From: Streptomyces sp. DH41
GTDB taxonomy: Bacteria > Actinomycetota > Actinomycetes > Streptomycetales > Streptomycetaceae
Direction: 5' to 3'
DNA length: 64,000 bases
Assembly: GCF_029813785.1 (NCBI RefSeq)
Contig: NZ_JARVKY010000024.1
Coordinates: 1-64,000 of the forward strand
Shown: piece by piece, positions 1-8,675 of the stretch
Position numbering within the stretch: the stretch's first letter is position 1
Layout of the letters: every line of letters begins with the position of its first letter
Position numbers and translations under genes: made by a program
The notes under the pieces: model-generated
Told to the model about the DNA's origin: nothing
What the model saw: only the letters and a program-made list of their open reading frames with translations
Database searches by the model: none

Positions 1-49
1 GGGGACGTGTCCCCACCGGCCCGCCGGAATCGTCGTGTGCGCGGCGGCG

Positions 50-802
50 CTACGCGTCGACCTTCTCCATGACCTCGTCGCTGACGTCGAAGTTGGCGAA
101 GACGTTCTGCACGTCGTCGCTGTCCTCCAGGGCGTCGATCAGCTTGAAGATCTTCCGGGCGCCGTCCTCGTCCAGCTCGACCTGCATGGTCGGGACGAAG
201 TTCGCGTCGGCGGACTCGTAGTCGATGCCGGCGCCCTGGAGGGCGGTGCGGACCGCGACCAGGTCGGTGGCCTCGCTGAGGACCTCGAAGGTCTCGCCGA
301 GGTCGTTGACCTCCTCGGCGCCCGCGTCCAGGACGGCGGCGAGGACGTCGTCCTCGGCCAGCTCGCCCTTGGGGACGATCACGACGCCCTTGCGGTTGAA
401 CAGGTACGACACCGAACCCGGGTCGGCCATGGAGCCGCCGTTGCGGGTCATGGCGACGCGGACGTCGGAGGCGGCGCGGTTGCGGTTGTCGGTGAGGCAC
501 TCGATGAGCACCGCGACACCGTTGGGGCCGTACCCCTCGTACATGATCGTCTCGTAGTCGGCGCCGCCGGCCTCGAGGCCACCGCCCCGCTTGACCGCGG
601 AGTCGATGTTCTTGTTCGGGACCGACTGCTTCTTCGCCTTCTGGATGGCGTCGTAGAGCGTCGGGTTGCCCTCGATGTCGACGCCGCCCATGCGCGCCGC
701 GACCTCGATGTTCTTGATCAGCTTCGCGAAGAGCTTGCCGCGCTTGGCGTCGATGACGGCCTTCTTGTGCTTCGTCGTGGCCCATTTAGAGTGGCCGGAC
801 AT
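50..802 (-). CDS. yebC: YebC/TACO1-family regulator
   Basis: 250-residue protein starting MSGHSKWATTKHKKAV, the hallmark N-terminus of the YebC/TACO1 family, and of the usual family length. Family members are cytoplasmic and bind DNA or the ribosome; some act as transcription factors and others help translation of difficult proline-rich stretches, so the exact role here is open. It is the last gene of a minus-strand run pdxS-pdxT-yebC (51 bases after pdxT). The same order occurs in mycobacteria, followed there by ruvC, which would lie just outside this window. The 49 bases downstream hold no recognisable feature. Confidence 0.95.
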   Translation of the reverse strand: MSGHSKWATTKHKKAVIDAKRGKLFAKLIKNIEVAARMGGVDIEGNPTLYDAIQKAKKQSVPNKNIDSAVKRGGGLEAGGADYETIMYEGYGPNGVAVLIECLTDNRNRAASDVRVAMTRNGGSMADPGSVSYLFNRKGVVIVPKGELAEDDVLAAVLDAGAEEVNDLGETFEVLSEATDLVAVRTALQGAGIDYESADANFVPTMQVELDEDGARKIFKLIDALEDSDDVQNVFANFDVSDEVMEKVDA

Positions 803-853
803 CTGCCTGTCTCCTTCGCGTAACCCGTCTTTGAACGAACGAACGCAGGAATC

Positions 854-1462
854 CTACAAGGACTCCGCCGCCCGGTTCGCGCGCACCATGTCGGCGAAGA
901 GGCGGTGCACGCGGTGGTCGCCGGTCAGTTCCGGGTGGAACGACGTGGCCAGCGCGTTGCCCTGGCGGACCGCGACGACGTGACCGTCGTGCTCGGCGAG
1001 CACCTCGGTGGCGGCGCCCACGGACTCCACCCAGGGTGCGCGGATGAAGACGCCCTCCACGGGGTCGCCCTCGACGCCCTTGAGGTCGACGGCCGCCTCG
1101 AAGGACTCGTTCTGCCGTCCGAAGGCGTTGCGGCGCACGATCATGTCGATGCCGCCGACCGTCTCCTGTCCGGAGCGCGGGTCGAGGATCCTGTCGGCCA
1201 GCAGGATCATGCCGGCGCAGGTGCCGTAGACGGGCAGACCGTCCCGCACGCGCGCGCGGAGGGGCTCCATCACTCCGAAGAGGACGGCCAGTTTGGAGAT
1301 GGTCGTGGACTCGCCGCCGGGCAGGACCAGTCCGTCCAGTCCCGCGAGTTCCTCGGGGCGCCTGACCGGCCTGGCCACGGCGTCGGCCGCGGCCAGGGCG
1401 ACGAGGTGCTCCCGTACGTCGCCCTGCAGGGCCAGGACGCCGATGACGGGGGTCTCGCTCAT
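854..1462 (-). CDS. pdxT: PLP synthase glutaminase subunit PdxT
   Basis: Glutamine amidotransferase subunit of the PdxST pyridoxal 5'-phosphate synthase: it releases ammonia from glutamine and channels it to PdxS. The class I (triad) glutaminase signature is visible: an oxyanion-strand GGEST, the nucleophile region GTCAGM and the C-terminal His-Glu pair in SFHPEL. About 202 residues, normal for the family. I chose ATG at 1462 (MSETPVIGVLALQGDV), because PdxT proteins begin just before the IGVLALQG strand; an in-frame GTG at 1471 would add three residues. It lies 27 bases behind pdxS, so the two are almost certainly one transcript. Confidence 0.96.
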   Translation of the reverse strand: MSETPVIGVLALQGDVREHLVALAAADAVARPVRRPEELAGLDGLVLPGGESTTISKLAVLFGVMEPLRARVRDGLPVYGTCAGMILLADRILDPRSGQETVGGIDMIVRRNAFGRQNESFEAAVDLKGVEGDPVEGVFIRAPWVESVGAATEVLAEHDGHVVAVRQGNALATSFHPELTGDHRVHRLFADMVRANRAAESL

Positions 1463-1489
1463 GTCTTCCACGTCTTCGGTGTCCTCGTC

Positions 1490-2401
1490 CTACCAGCCGC
1501 GGTTGGCGTAGCGCTCGGTCTCGGGGAGAGTGTCGCAGTTGATGCCGACCATGGCCTCGCCGAGGTTGCGGGACGCCTCCGCGATGACCTTCGGGTCGTC
1601 GTAGAAGGTGGTCGCCTTCACGATGGCGGCGGCGCGCTTGGCGGGGTCGCCGGACTTGAAGATGCCGGAGCCCACGAAGACGCCCTCGGCGCCGAGCTGG
1701 CGCATGAGCGCGGCGTCGGCCGGAGTGGCGACACCGCCGGCGGAGAAGAGGACCACCGGGAGCTTGCCCAGCTCGGCGACCTCCCGGACCAGCTCGTAGG
1801 GGGCGCGCAGTTCCTTGGCGGCGGCGTACAGCTCGTTGTTGTCGTAGCCGCGCAGCCGGGCGATCTCGTTCTTGATCTGGCGCAGGTGGCGGACGGCCTC
1901 GACGACGTTGCCGGTGCCGGCCTCGCCCTTGGAGCGGATCATCGCCGCGCCCTCGGCGATCCGGCGCAGGGCCTCGCCCAGGTTGGTGGCGCCGCAGACG
2001 AAGGGGGTCGTGAAGGCGAACTTGTCGCTGTGGTTGACCTCGTCGGCCGGGGTGAGGACCTCGGACTCGTCGATGTAGTCGACGCCGAGGGACTGCAGGA
2101 CCTGGGCCTCGACGAAGTGGCCGATGCGGGACTTGGCCATCACCGGGATGGAGACGGCGCCGATGATGCCCTCGATCATGTCCGGGTCGGACATCCGGGC
2201 CACGCCGCCGTCCTTGCGGATGTCGGCCGGGACCCGCTCCAGGGCCATGACCGCGACGGCGCCCGCGTCCTCGGCGATCTTCGCCTGCTCCGGCGTGACG
2301 ACGTCCATGATCACGCCGCCCTTGAGCTGCTCGGCCATGCCGCGCTTCACACGGGCGGTGCCGGTCTCGGGGGACTGGTTTTCGAAGAGCGTGCTGGCCA
2401 C
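1490..2401 (-). CDS. pdxS: PLP synthase lyase subunit PdxS
   Basis: 303-residue (beta/alpha)8-barrel subunit of DXP-independent vitamin B6 synthesis; it makes PLP from ribose 5-phosphate, glyceraldehyde 3-phosphate and ammonia supplied by PdxT. Diagnostic stretches are MAKSRIGHFVEAQ (active-site lysine region) and the C-terminal MVGINCDTLPETERYANRGW. Length is typical. It is first in the pdxS-pdxT-yebC run. The 142 bases between it and the LemA-like gene presumably carry the promoter; I see no riboswitch and no neighbouring PdxR-type regulator. Confidence 0.97.
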   Translation of the reverse strand: MASTLFENQSPETGTARVKRGMAEQLKGGVIMDVVTPEQAKIAEDAGAVAVMALERVPADIRKDGGVARMSDPDMIEGIIGAVSIPVMAKSRIGHFVEAQVLQSLGVDYIDESEVLTPADEVNHSDKFAFTTPFVCGATNLGEALRRIAEGAAMIRSKGEAGTGNVVEAVRHLRQIKNEIARLRGYDNNELYAAAKELRAPYELVREVAELGKLPVVLFSAGGVATPADAALMRQLGAEGVFVGSGIFKSGDPAKRAAAIVKATTFYDDPKVIAEASRNLGEAMVGINCDTLPETERYANRGW

Positions 2402-2543
2402 GGGTACCTCGCTGAAGGGAAGGGTGATTTCTGCAGCTCCGAGGAAACGTGAAGGAAGCAGGCCACAGCAAGGGCCAATGGGTAGCCGGTGGATCGTTTT
2501 GGGCCGGGGGGCCTGGTCACCAACGGGCCGAGGGGCCTCGCCG

Positions 2544-3095
2544 CTACGCCGCCCTGTCCACCAGGGCCGCCGGCGACTCGTCGTCCATCTCGAAGGCCAA
2601 CGGGAAGGGCGCGTGCCCGGCGAGACGGAACCAGCGGACCTTGCGGTGCTCGCGCAGCCTGCGCGCGGCTCCCACCGCGTCGTTGTGGAAACGCCGGGCC
2701 ATCGGGACGCGCCGCACGGCCTCGGCCAGCTCGTGGGCCGCCTCCTCTCCCCCGGGTGCCTCGCGCAGGGCGTCCACCTGCGGCGGATCGGCGAACACGG
2801 CCCGCAACGCCTGGCTCAGCTCGCTCTCGGCGACCTCCCGCTGCTCCTCCTCGGCCTGCCGCGCGGCGTGCGCGGCCTCGTACAGGACGATGGAGGCGGC
2901 CGGGTCGAGCACGCCCGAGGTGGCCAGCTCCTGGGCCACGGACGCCCTGCGCAGCAGTTGCGCGTCGAGTGCGGCACGGGCGGCGTCGATCCGGGCGTGC
3001 AGCCGGTCCAGCCGCCCCGCCGTCCAGCTCAGGTACAGGCCGATCGCGACGAGGACGACCAGGATCCAGATGAGGGTTGCGGTCACGGGGCGCAA
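2544..3095 (-). CDS. LemA-like membrane-anchored protein
   Basis: 183 residues. An N-terminal membrane segment (about residues 7-24, LIWILVVLVAIGLYLSW) is followed by a helical, Ala/Arg/Glu-rich cytoplasmic region. The C-terminal part keeps a LemA-like pattern: an RFHNDAVGAARRLREHR helix then a short FPLAFEMDD motif. LemA proteins have no agreed biochemical role. It lies 141 bases downstream of pimA on the same strand, separated by a dispersed hairpin repeat that may end the pimA transcript, so it may have its own promoter. Family assignment is by eye and moderately sure. Confidence 0.7.
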   Translation of the reverse strand: MRPVTATLIWILVVLVAIGLYLSWTAGRLDRLHARIDAARAALDAQLLRRASVAQELATSGVLDPAASIVLYEAAHAARQAEEEQREVAESELSQALRAVFADPPQVDALREAPGGEEAAHELAEAVRRVPMARRFHNDAVGAARRLREHRKVRWFRLAGHAPFPLAFEMDDESPAALVDRAA

Positions 3096-3144
3096 GCCTA
3101 CGGGGGCGCTCCGCTGGGTTGGGCCGTGCCTCCGGTGGGCGTCA

Positions 3145-3211
3145 CTGGGGGCTGCGCCCCCAGACCCCCCTTCGGCCTGGACGGCCTCGTCCTCAAACGC
3201 CGGACGGGCTG
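3145..3211. repeat. Dispersed Streptomyces-type intergenic repeat, copy 1
   Basis: A 67-base element between pimA and the LemA-like gene. It begins with a perfect 8-9 bp hairpin (CTGGGGGCTGCGCCCCCAG) and ends in CGTCCTCAAACGCCGGACGG. A second copy lies at 10377-10441. In both cases the element sits immediately downstream of a minus-strand gene, so the minus-strand RNA reads the conserved tail first and the hairpin last, as a 3' UTR terminator-like structure. Confidence 0.85.
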
Positions 3212-3236
3212 GGGATGTCGGCTGAGAGGTCCGGTC

Positions 3237-4400
3237 TCAGTCCCGCGCCAGGCCGAATCGCGCCCTCAGCCCCGTCGCCCGGTCGTCCGTCGCCACCGCC
3301 GCCGCGCCCGCCGTGACCGTTTCGTAGACCGACAGGATGTCCGCGCCGACGGTGGACCAGTCGAAGCGCCGTACGTGGGCGCTGCCCCGCTCCCGCAGCG
3401 CGGTCCGGCGCTCCGGGTCCGCCAGCAGCCGGACGGCGGCGTCGGCCAGGGCGTCGGCGTCCTCGTTGGGGAACAGTTCGCCGGCCGCCCCCCGGTCGAG
3501 GACCTGGGCGAAGGCGTCCAGGTCAGAGGCGAGCACGGGGGCGCCGGCCGACATGGCCTCGACCAGGATGATGCCGAAGCTCTCGCCGCCGGTGTTGGGC
3601 GCCACGTACAGGTCGACGCTGCGCAGGAAGCGGGCCTTGTCCTCGTCGCTGATCATGCCGAGGAACTCCACCCGGGAACGCAGCTCGGCGGGCAGCGACG
3701 CCACCGCCTCCTTCTCGTCGCCGCGCCCGGCGACGAGCAGCCGGGTCCCCGGGCGGGCGGCGAGGATCTTCGGCAGCGCCCCCATCAGCACCGGCAGGCC
3801 CTTGCGGGGCTCGTCGATGCGCCCTATGAAGCCGATCGTGTCGCCCTGCCACTCGGGATTGGGCTCGGCGTCGGCGAAGAAGTCGACGTCGACCCCGTTG
3901 GGGATGACGACCGCGTCCCCGCCGAGGTGCTCGACGAGGGTGCGGCGGGCGTACTCGCTCACCGCGATCCGGGCGCTGATCTTCTCCAGGGCGGCCTGGA
4001 GGATCGAGTACGCGGCGATCATCGCGCGGGAGCGCGGGTTGGACGTGTGGAAGGTCGCCACGATCGGGCCCTGCGCCGCCCAGCAGGTGAGCAGGCCGAG
4101 CGAGGGCGAGGTCGGCTCGTGGATGTGGATGACGTCGAAGGCGCCGTCGTGCAGCCAGCGCCGTACCCGGGCCGCCGAAAGGAAGCCGAAGTTCAGCCGG
4201 GCCACCGAGCCGTTGTACGGCACCGGCACCGCGCGGCCGGCCGAGACGACGTACGGCGGCAGCGGGGTGTCGTCGTCGGCGGGGGCGAGGACGGAGACCT
4301 CGTGGCCGAGACGGAGGAAGTACTCGGCCAGGTCCCGGATGTGGAACTGGACGCCGCCCGGCACGTCCCAGGAGTACGGGCAGACGATGCCGATCCTCAC
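3237..4400 (-). CDS. pimA: Phosphatidylinositol mannosyltransferase PimA
   Basis: 387-residue GT-B fold, GT4-family glycosyltransferase predicted to transfer the first mannose from GDP-mannose to phosphatidyl-myo-inositol on the inner membrane leaflet. Visible features: GGVQFHIRDLAEYF near the N-terminus (lipid/inositol-binding lobe), HIHEPTSPSLG, and the GT4 nucleotide-sugar motif ESFGIILVE. The GTG start at 4400 (VRIGIVCPYSWD) overlaps the TGA of the acyltransferase by four bases, pointing to translational coupling. The pgsA-acyltransferase-pimA order is the one known for mycobacterial PIM synthesis. Confidence 0.95.
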   Translation of the reverse strand: MRIGIVCPYSWDVPGGVQFHIRDLAEYFLRLGHEVSVLAPADDDTPLPPYVVSAGRAVPVPYNGSVARLNFGFLSAARVRRWLHDGAFDVIHIHEPTSPSLGLLTCWAAQGPIVATFHTSNPRSRAMIAAYSILQAALEKISARIAVSEYARRTLVEHLGGDAVVIPNGVDVDFFADAEPNPEWQGDTIGFIGRIDEPRKGLPVLMGALPKILAARPGTRLLVAGRGDEKEAVASLPAELRSRVEFLGMISDEDKARFLRSVDLYVAPNTGGESFGIILVEAMSAGAPVLASDLDAFAQVLDRGAAGELFPNEDADALADAAVRLLADPERRTALRERGSAHVRRFDWSTVGADILSVYETVTAGAAAVATDDRATGLRARFGLARD

Positions 4401-5329
4401 GAGGCGCCCTGCCCGTCGGCCGCCGCGGGGGCCTTGGCGGGGTCGAGGTCCTTCAGCCACAAGCGCTGGAGCATGTGCCAGTCCTCCGGATGGTCCGCGA
4501 TCCCCGTGGCGAAGGCATCGGCCAGCGCCTGTGTCATGACAGACGTCTTCTCGGCCCGGGTACCTGACTCGGGGACCTCGACCGGCGGATGCACCCGGCC
4601 CTTCATGACGGGCGACTCGTCGTACCAGAGCGTCACCGGCAGCAGCCGTGCGCCGGTCTGCAGCGCCAGCAGGGCGGGCCCGGCGGGCATCCGCGCCGTC
4701 TCGCCGAAGAAGTCGACCTCCACGCCGGAGGCGGACAGATCGCGGTCGGCGACCAGGCAGACCAGGCCGCCGTCGCGCAGCCGCCGGGCCAGCGTGCCGA
4801 AGGCCGTGCCGCCGCTGTGCGGCAGGACCTCCATGCCGAGGCCCTCGCGGTAGGCGACGAAGCGGTCGTAGAGGGTCTCCGGCTTGAGGCGTTCGGCGAC
4901 CGTGGTGAACGGAATGCCCAGACTGGTGGTGACCCAGGCACCCGCGAGATCCCAGTTGGCCAGGTGCGGCAGGGCGAGGACCACGCCCTTGCCCGCGTCC
5001 ATGCCGTCGGTGAGGTGGTGCAGGTCCTCGGCGGCGAAACCGGCCCTGATCCGCTCGGTGCTCCACGCCGGGAGGCGGAAGGACTCCATCCAGTAGCGCA
5101 GGTACGAGCGCATGCCCGCGCGCGAGAGAGCGGCGAGCCGCTCCGGGCCCGCATCCGGCACCACGCGCGCGTAGTTGCTCTCCAGCCGCCGCACGCCCGT
5201 GCCGCGCTGCTTCCAGGCGACGTCCGCGACCGTGCGGCCGAGCCGTACGGCGGCAGGCTCGGGGAGCTTCTTCACGGTGCTCCAGCCCGCGCCGTACAGG
5301 GCGTCGGTCAGCCGGTCCCGAGCGCTCAC
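4397..5329 (-). CDS. Phosphatidylinositol mannoside acyltransferase
   Basis: 310-residue member of the lysophospholipid/HtrB-type acyltransferase family. The catalytic HX4D motif is seen as HLANWD at about residues 116-121, followed by the usual glycerophosphate-binding region. By position it matches mycobacterial PatA, which acylates the 6-position of the mannose of PIM1/PIM2 from acyl-CoA at the membrane. GTG at 5329 overlaps the pgsA stop by four bases, and its own stop overlaps the pimA start, so the three genes are translationally coupled. Substrate is inferred from synteny. Confidence 0.9.
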   Translation of the reverse strand: MSARDRLTDALYGAGWSTVKKLPEPAAVRLGRTVADVAWKQRGTGVRRLESNYARVVPDAGPERLAALSRAGMRSYLRYWMESFRLPAWSTERIRAGFAAEDLHHLTDGMDAGKGVVLALPHLANWDLAGAWVTTSLGIPFTTVAERLKPETLYDRFVAYREGLGMEVLPHSGGTAFGTLARRLRDGGLVCLVADRDLSASGVEVDFFGETARMPAGPALLALQTGARLLPVTLWYDESPVMKGRVHPPVEVPESGTRAEKTSVMTQALADAFATGIADHPEDWHMLQRLWLKDLDPAKAPAAADGQGAS

Positions 5330-5994
5330 TTCGCCGCCTCGGTACCCTGGCTCTCCTGCGCGGCGGCGTCCGCCTCGGCGGCCTCCCGGCGGACCGTGAC
5401 GACCCGCTGGACCAGCGTGACGAGGCTGCCGACCGCGACGATCCACAGCGCGATCGGCAGCAGGTACTGGATACCCGGCACACCGAACGTGTGCAGTCCC
5501 GCGAGACCGGCCGCGACCAGCGAGACGACGAGCCGCTCCGCGCGCTCGACCAGTCCGTTGACGGCGACCGGCAGGCCGATCGACTCGCCGCGCGCCTTGG
5601 TGTACGACACCACCTGACCGCTGGCCAGGCAGAAGATCGACACGGCGCACAGCGCGATGTTGTCGCCGCCGCCCGCGTACCAGAGCGCGAATCCGCCGAA
5701 GACCGCCCCGTCGGCGACGCGGTCCAGCGTGGAGTCCAGGAACGCGCCCCAGCGGCTGGAGCGGCCGAGCTGCCGCGCCATGTTGCCGTCGACGAGGTCG
5801 GAGAAGACGAAGAGCGTGATCACGACCGTGCCCCAGAAGAACTCACCCATGGGGTAGAAGACCAGCGCACCCGCCACCACACCGGCGGTGCCGATCAGTG
5901 TGACCGTGTCCGGGCTGACGCCCCGGCGGATGAGAAACGCGGCGAACGGTGTGAGGACACGCGTAAAAAATGCACGCGCGTACTTGTTCAGCAT
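5326..5994 (-). CDS. pgsA: Phosphatidylinositol phosphate synthase PgsA-type
   Basis: 222-residue integral membrane CDP-alcohol phosphotransferase. The family motif D-x2-D-G-x2-A-R ... G-x3-D-x3-D is complete (DLVDGNMARQLGR then GAFLDSTLDRVAD). It should join CDP-diacylglycerol to inositol phosphate to give phosphatidylinositol phosphate, the PIM precursor. Five or six membrane segments can be seen. ATG at 5994 (MLNKYARAFFTRV) begins at the expected amphipathic helix. It is first gene of the PIM operon; the 263 bases to the divergent EF-G-like gene hold promoters for both. Confidence 0.93.
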   Translation of the reverse strand: MLNKYARAFFTRVLTPFAAFLIRRGVSPDTVTLIGTAGVVAGALVFYPMGEFFWGTVVITLFVFSDLVDGNMARQLGRSSRWGAFLDSTLDRVADGAVFGGFALWYAGGGDNIALCAVSIFCLASGQVVSYTKARGESIGLPVAVNGLVERAERLVVSLVAAGLAGLHTFGVPGIQYLLPIALWIVAVGSLVTLVQRVVTVRREAAEADAAAQESQGTEAAK

Positions 5995-6257
5995 GGCCTT
6001 CCCGACGGTCGGTGTGGCCGCGGCCCCTGCTGGCCACCGGCTGGCCCATCGTAGCCACGCGCGCGCGTGGGCGACGGACGGGCACCCTGACCCCCTGGTG
6101 GAGCGGCCGACGGGCGGCGGCATCGGGTCCGTCGTATGGACGCGGCGTGACGGGAGTGGAAAGCTCGAAGAACCGCGGGCGTCGCCGGAGCCGCCAGTGC
6201 ACGCGGTCCCGCGTGTCCGCGCCCACAGCGACCTCACCGCGCACGGGAGGCAAGGAC

Positions 6258-8456
6258 ATGGGCGACAAGGCACACACCCACCCCGGAGCCGCCGGAAGGG
6301 CAACGGCGGCCGACCACCCCGCGTCCGTACGGAATGTGGTGCTGGTCGGCCACGCCGGATCGGGCAAGACGACCCTGGTGGAAGCTCTCGCGCTGACGGC
6401 GGGGGCACTGAACCGGGCGGGCCGCGTGGAGGACGGCGGCTGCGTCTCGGACTACGACGAGATGGAACACCGGCAGCAGCGTTCCGTACAGCTCTCCCTG
6501 GTGCCCGTCGAATGGGACGGCATCAAGATCAACCTTTTGGACACTCCCGGGTACGCCGACTTCGTCGGTGAGCTGAGGGCCGGTCTGCGGGCGGCGGACG
6601 CGGCCCTCTTCGTCGTCTCGGCCTCCGACGGGGTGGACGGCTCGACCCGCATGGTGTGGGACGAGTGCGCCGCCGTCGGCATGCCGCGCGCCATCGTGAT
6701 CACACACCTGGAGGCCGCCCGCGCCGACTTCGAGGAGATGACGCGGATCTGCGCGGACGCGTTCGGCGGGGACGACCCCGACGCCGTGCTGCCGCTGTAC
6801 CTGCCGCTGCGCGGGCCGCAGGCGCCCGACGGGCACGCGCCCGTGACGGGGCTCATCGGGCTGCTGACCCGGAAGCTGTTCGACTACTCCTCCGGCGAGC
6901 GCGCGGAGTCCGAGCCGGGCGAGGAGCAGGTACCGCTGATCGACGAGGCCCGCTCCATGCTGATCGAGGGGATCATCTCGGAGAGCGAGGACGAGACCCT
7001 CATGGAGCGCTATCTCGGCGGCGAACAGGTCGACGTCAAGACGCTCGTCGAGGACCTCGAACGGGCCGTGGCGCGCGGGGTGTTCTTCCCCGTCCTGGCC
7101 GCCGCCCCGGCGGCCGAGGGCGCCCGGCAGGGGCTGGGCACGGTCGAGCTGCTGGAACTGATCACTCGCGGCTTCCCGACCCCCCTGGAGCGCGCGGCGC
7201 CCCTGGTCACCACGCCCGACGGCACCCCGCGCGAGCTGCGGATGTGCGATCCCGACGAGTCGCTGGCCGCGGAGGTCGTCAAGACGTCCTCCGACCCGTA
7301 CGTCGGCCGGATCTCGCTGGTCCGCGTCTTCTCCGGCACGCTGCGCGCCGACCAGACGGTGCACGTCTCCGGGCACGGGCTGGCCGACCGCGGCCACGAG
7401 GACCACGACGTCGACGAGCGGATCGGCGCCCTGTCGACGCCGTTCGGCAAACAGCAGCGGCCGGTCTCGCACGTGATCGCGGGCGACCTGGCGTGCGTGG
7501 CGAAGCTGAGCCGCGCGGAGACCGGGGACACGCTCTCGGCCAAGGACGACCCGCTGCTGATGGCTCCCTGGGAGATGCCCGACCCGCTGCTGCCGCTCGC
7601 CATCCAGGCGCACAGCAAACCCGACGAGGACAAGCTCTCGCAGGGGCTCGCGCGGCTGGTCGCCGAGGATCCGACGATGCGCCTGGAGCACAACCAGGAC
7701 ACCCACCAGGTGGTCCTGTGGTGTCTGGGCGAGGCCCACGCCGACGTGGCGCTGGAACGGCTGCGCAGCCGCTACGGCGTCCAGGTCGACGTCGTACCCC
7801 ACCGGGTTTCCCTGCGGGAGACCTTCGGCGACAAGGCGGCCGGGCGCGGGCGGCACGTGAAGCAGTCCGGCGGGCACGGTCAGTACGCCGTCTGCGAGAT
7901 CGACGTGGAGCCGCTGCCGGGCGGTTCGGGCATCGAGTTCGTGGACAAGGTGGTCGGCGGCGCGGTGCCCCGGCAGTTCATCCCGTCCGTCGAGAAGGGC
8001 GTGCGCGCTCAGGCCGCGAAGGGCGTCGCCGCCGGCCATCCGCTGATCGACGTGCGGGTGACGCTGCGGGACGGCAAGGCACACTCGGTGGACTCCTCCG
8101 ACGCCGCCTTCCAGACGGCCGGCGCGCTGGCTCTGCGGGAGGCCGCGGCCGCGGCGAGGATCCATCTGCTGGAGCCGGTGGCGGAGGTGAACGTGCTGAT
8201 CGGCGACGACTACGTGGGCGCCGTGATGAGCGACCTGTCCGGCCGCCGCGGCAAGGTGCTCGGCACCGAGCAGACGAGCGGCGGGCGGACCCTGATCCGG
8301 GCCGAGGTACCGGAGATCGAGATCGGCCGGTACGCGGTGGACCTGCGCTCCCTGTCGCACGGCACCGCGCGCTTCGGCCGCCGTTACGCGCGGCACGAAC
8401 CGATGCCGCCGCAGATCGCGGAACGTCTGCGGGAGGAGCTGCGGACCGCGTCGTAG
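6258..8456 (+). CDS. Elongation factor G-like GTPase (EF-G2 type)
   Basis: 732 residues with EF-G domain order. G1 is GHAGSGKTT and G3/switch II is DTPGYADFVGELRAGLRAAD. The G4 base-specificity motif, normally NKxD, reads THLE (VITHLEAARADFEEM), so guanine recognition may be altered. Domain IV and the EF-G C-terminus (MSDLSGRRGKVLG, PEIEIGRYAVDLRSLSHGTA) are intact. Mycobacterial EF-G2 proteins bind GTP but are reported to lack ribosome-dependent GTPase activity, so a translocase role should not be assumed. ATG at 6258 follows a good GGAGG. It stands alone, divergent from pgsA. Confidence 0.88.
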   Translation: MGDKAHTHPGAAGRATAADHPASVRNVVLVGHAGSGKTTLVEALALTAGALNRAGRVEDGGCVSDYDEMEHRQQRSVQLSLVPVEWDGIKINLLDTPGYADFVGELRAGLRAADAALFVVSASDGVDGSTRMVWDECAAVGMPRAIVITHLEAARADFEEMTRICADAFGGDDPDAVLPLYLPLRGPQAPDGHAPVTGLIGLLTRKLFDYSSGERAESEPGEEQVPLIDEARSMLIEGIISESEDETLMERYLGGEQVDVKTLVEDLERAVARGVFFPVLAAAPAAEGARQGLGTVELLELITRGFPTPLERAAPLVTTPDGTPRELRMCDPDESLAAEVVKTSSDPYVGRISLVRVFSGTLRADQTVHVSGHGLADRGHEDHDVDERIGALSTPFGKQQRPVSHVIAGDLACVAKLSRAETGDTLSAKDDPLLMAPWEMPDPLLPLAIQAHSKPDEDKLSQGLARLVAEDPTMRLEHNQDTHQVVLWCLGEAHADVALERLRSRYGVQVDVVPHRVSLRETFGDKAAGRGRHVKQSGGHGQYAVCEIDVEPLPGGSGIEFVDKVVGGAVPRQFIPSVEKGVRAQAAKGVAAGHPLIDVRVTLRDGKAHSVDSSDAAFQTAGALALREAAAAARIHLLEPVAEVNVLIGDDYVGAVMSDLSGRRGKVLGTEQTSGGRTLIRAEVPEIEIGRYAVDLRSLSHGTARFGRRYARHEPMPPQIAERLREELRTAS

Positions 8457-8675
8457 CGTCGCCAGGACCGGCGCGGGTCTCCTCCGCGCCGCAGGCGCGC
8501 CCACCCGGCGCGCGACGGCGCACCTCGGGGTCAACCCGCGCACGCGGGGGCGTCTTTCCACGTCCGGTGACGCATGCCGGTGGGGGCGGATACGCTGATG
8601 ACCTGATCAACAGGTGTGCGGGGCAGGGAAGTCGGGAAGGCCGCAGAACGACAGTGGTGGCGATCGGGGGCGGGA

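Noticed and set aside
35..823. Plus-strand 262-codon frame opposite yebC
   Set aside because: It is an antisense shadow of a well-recognised gene, caused by high GC at third positions; the same holds for most opposite-strand frames in the window.
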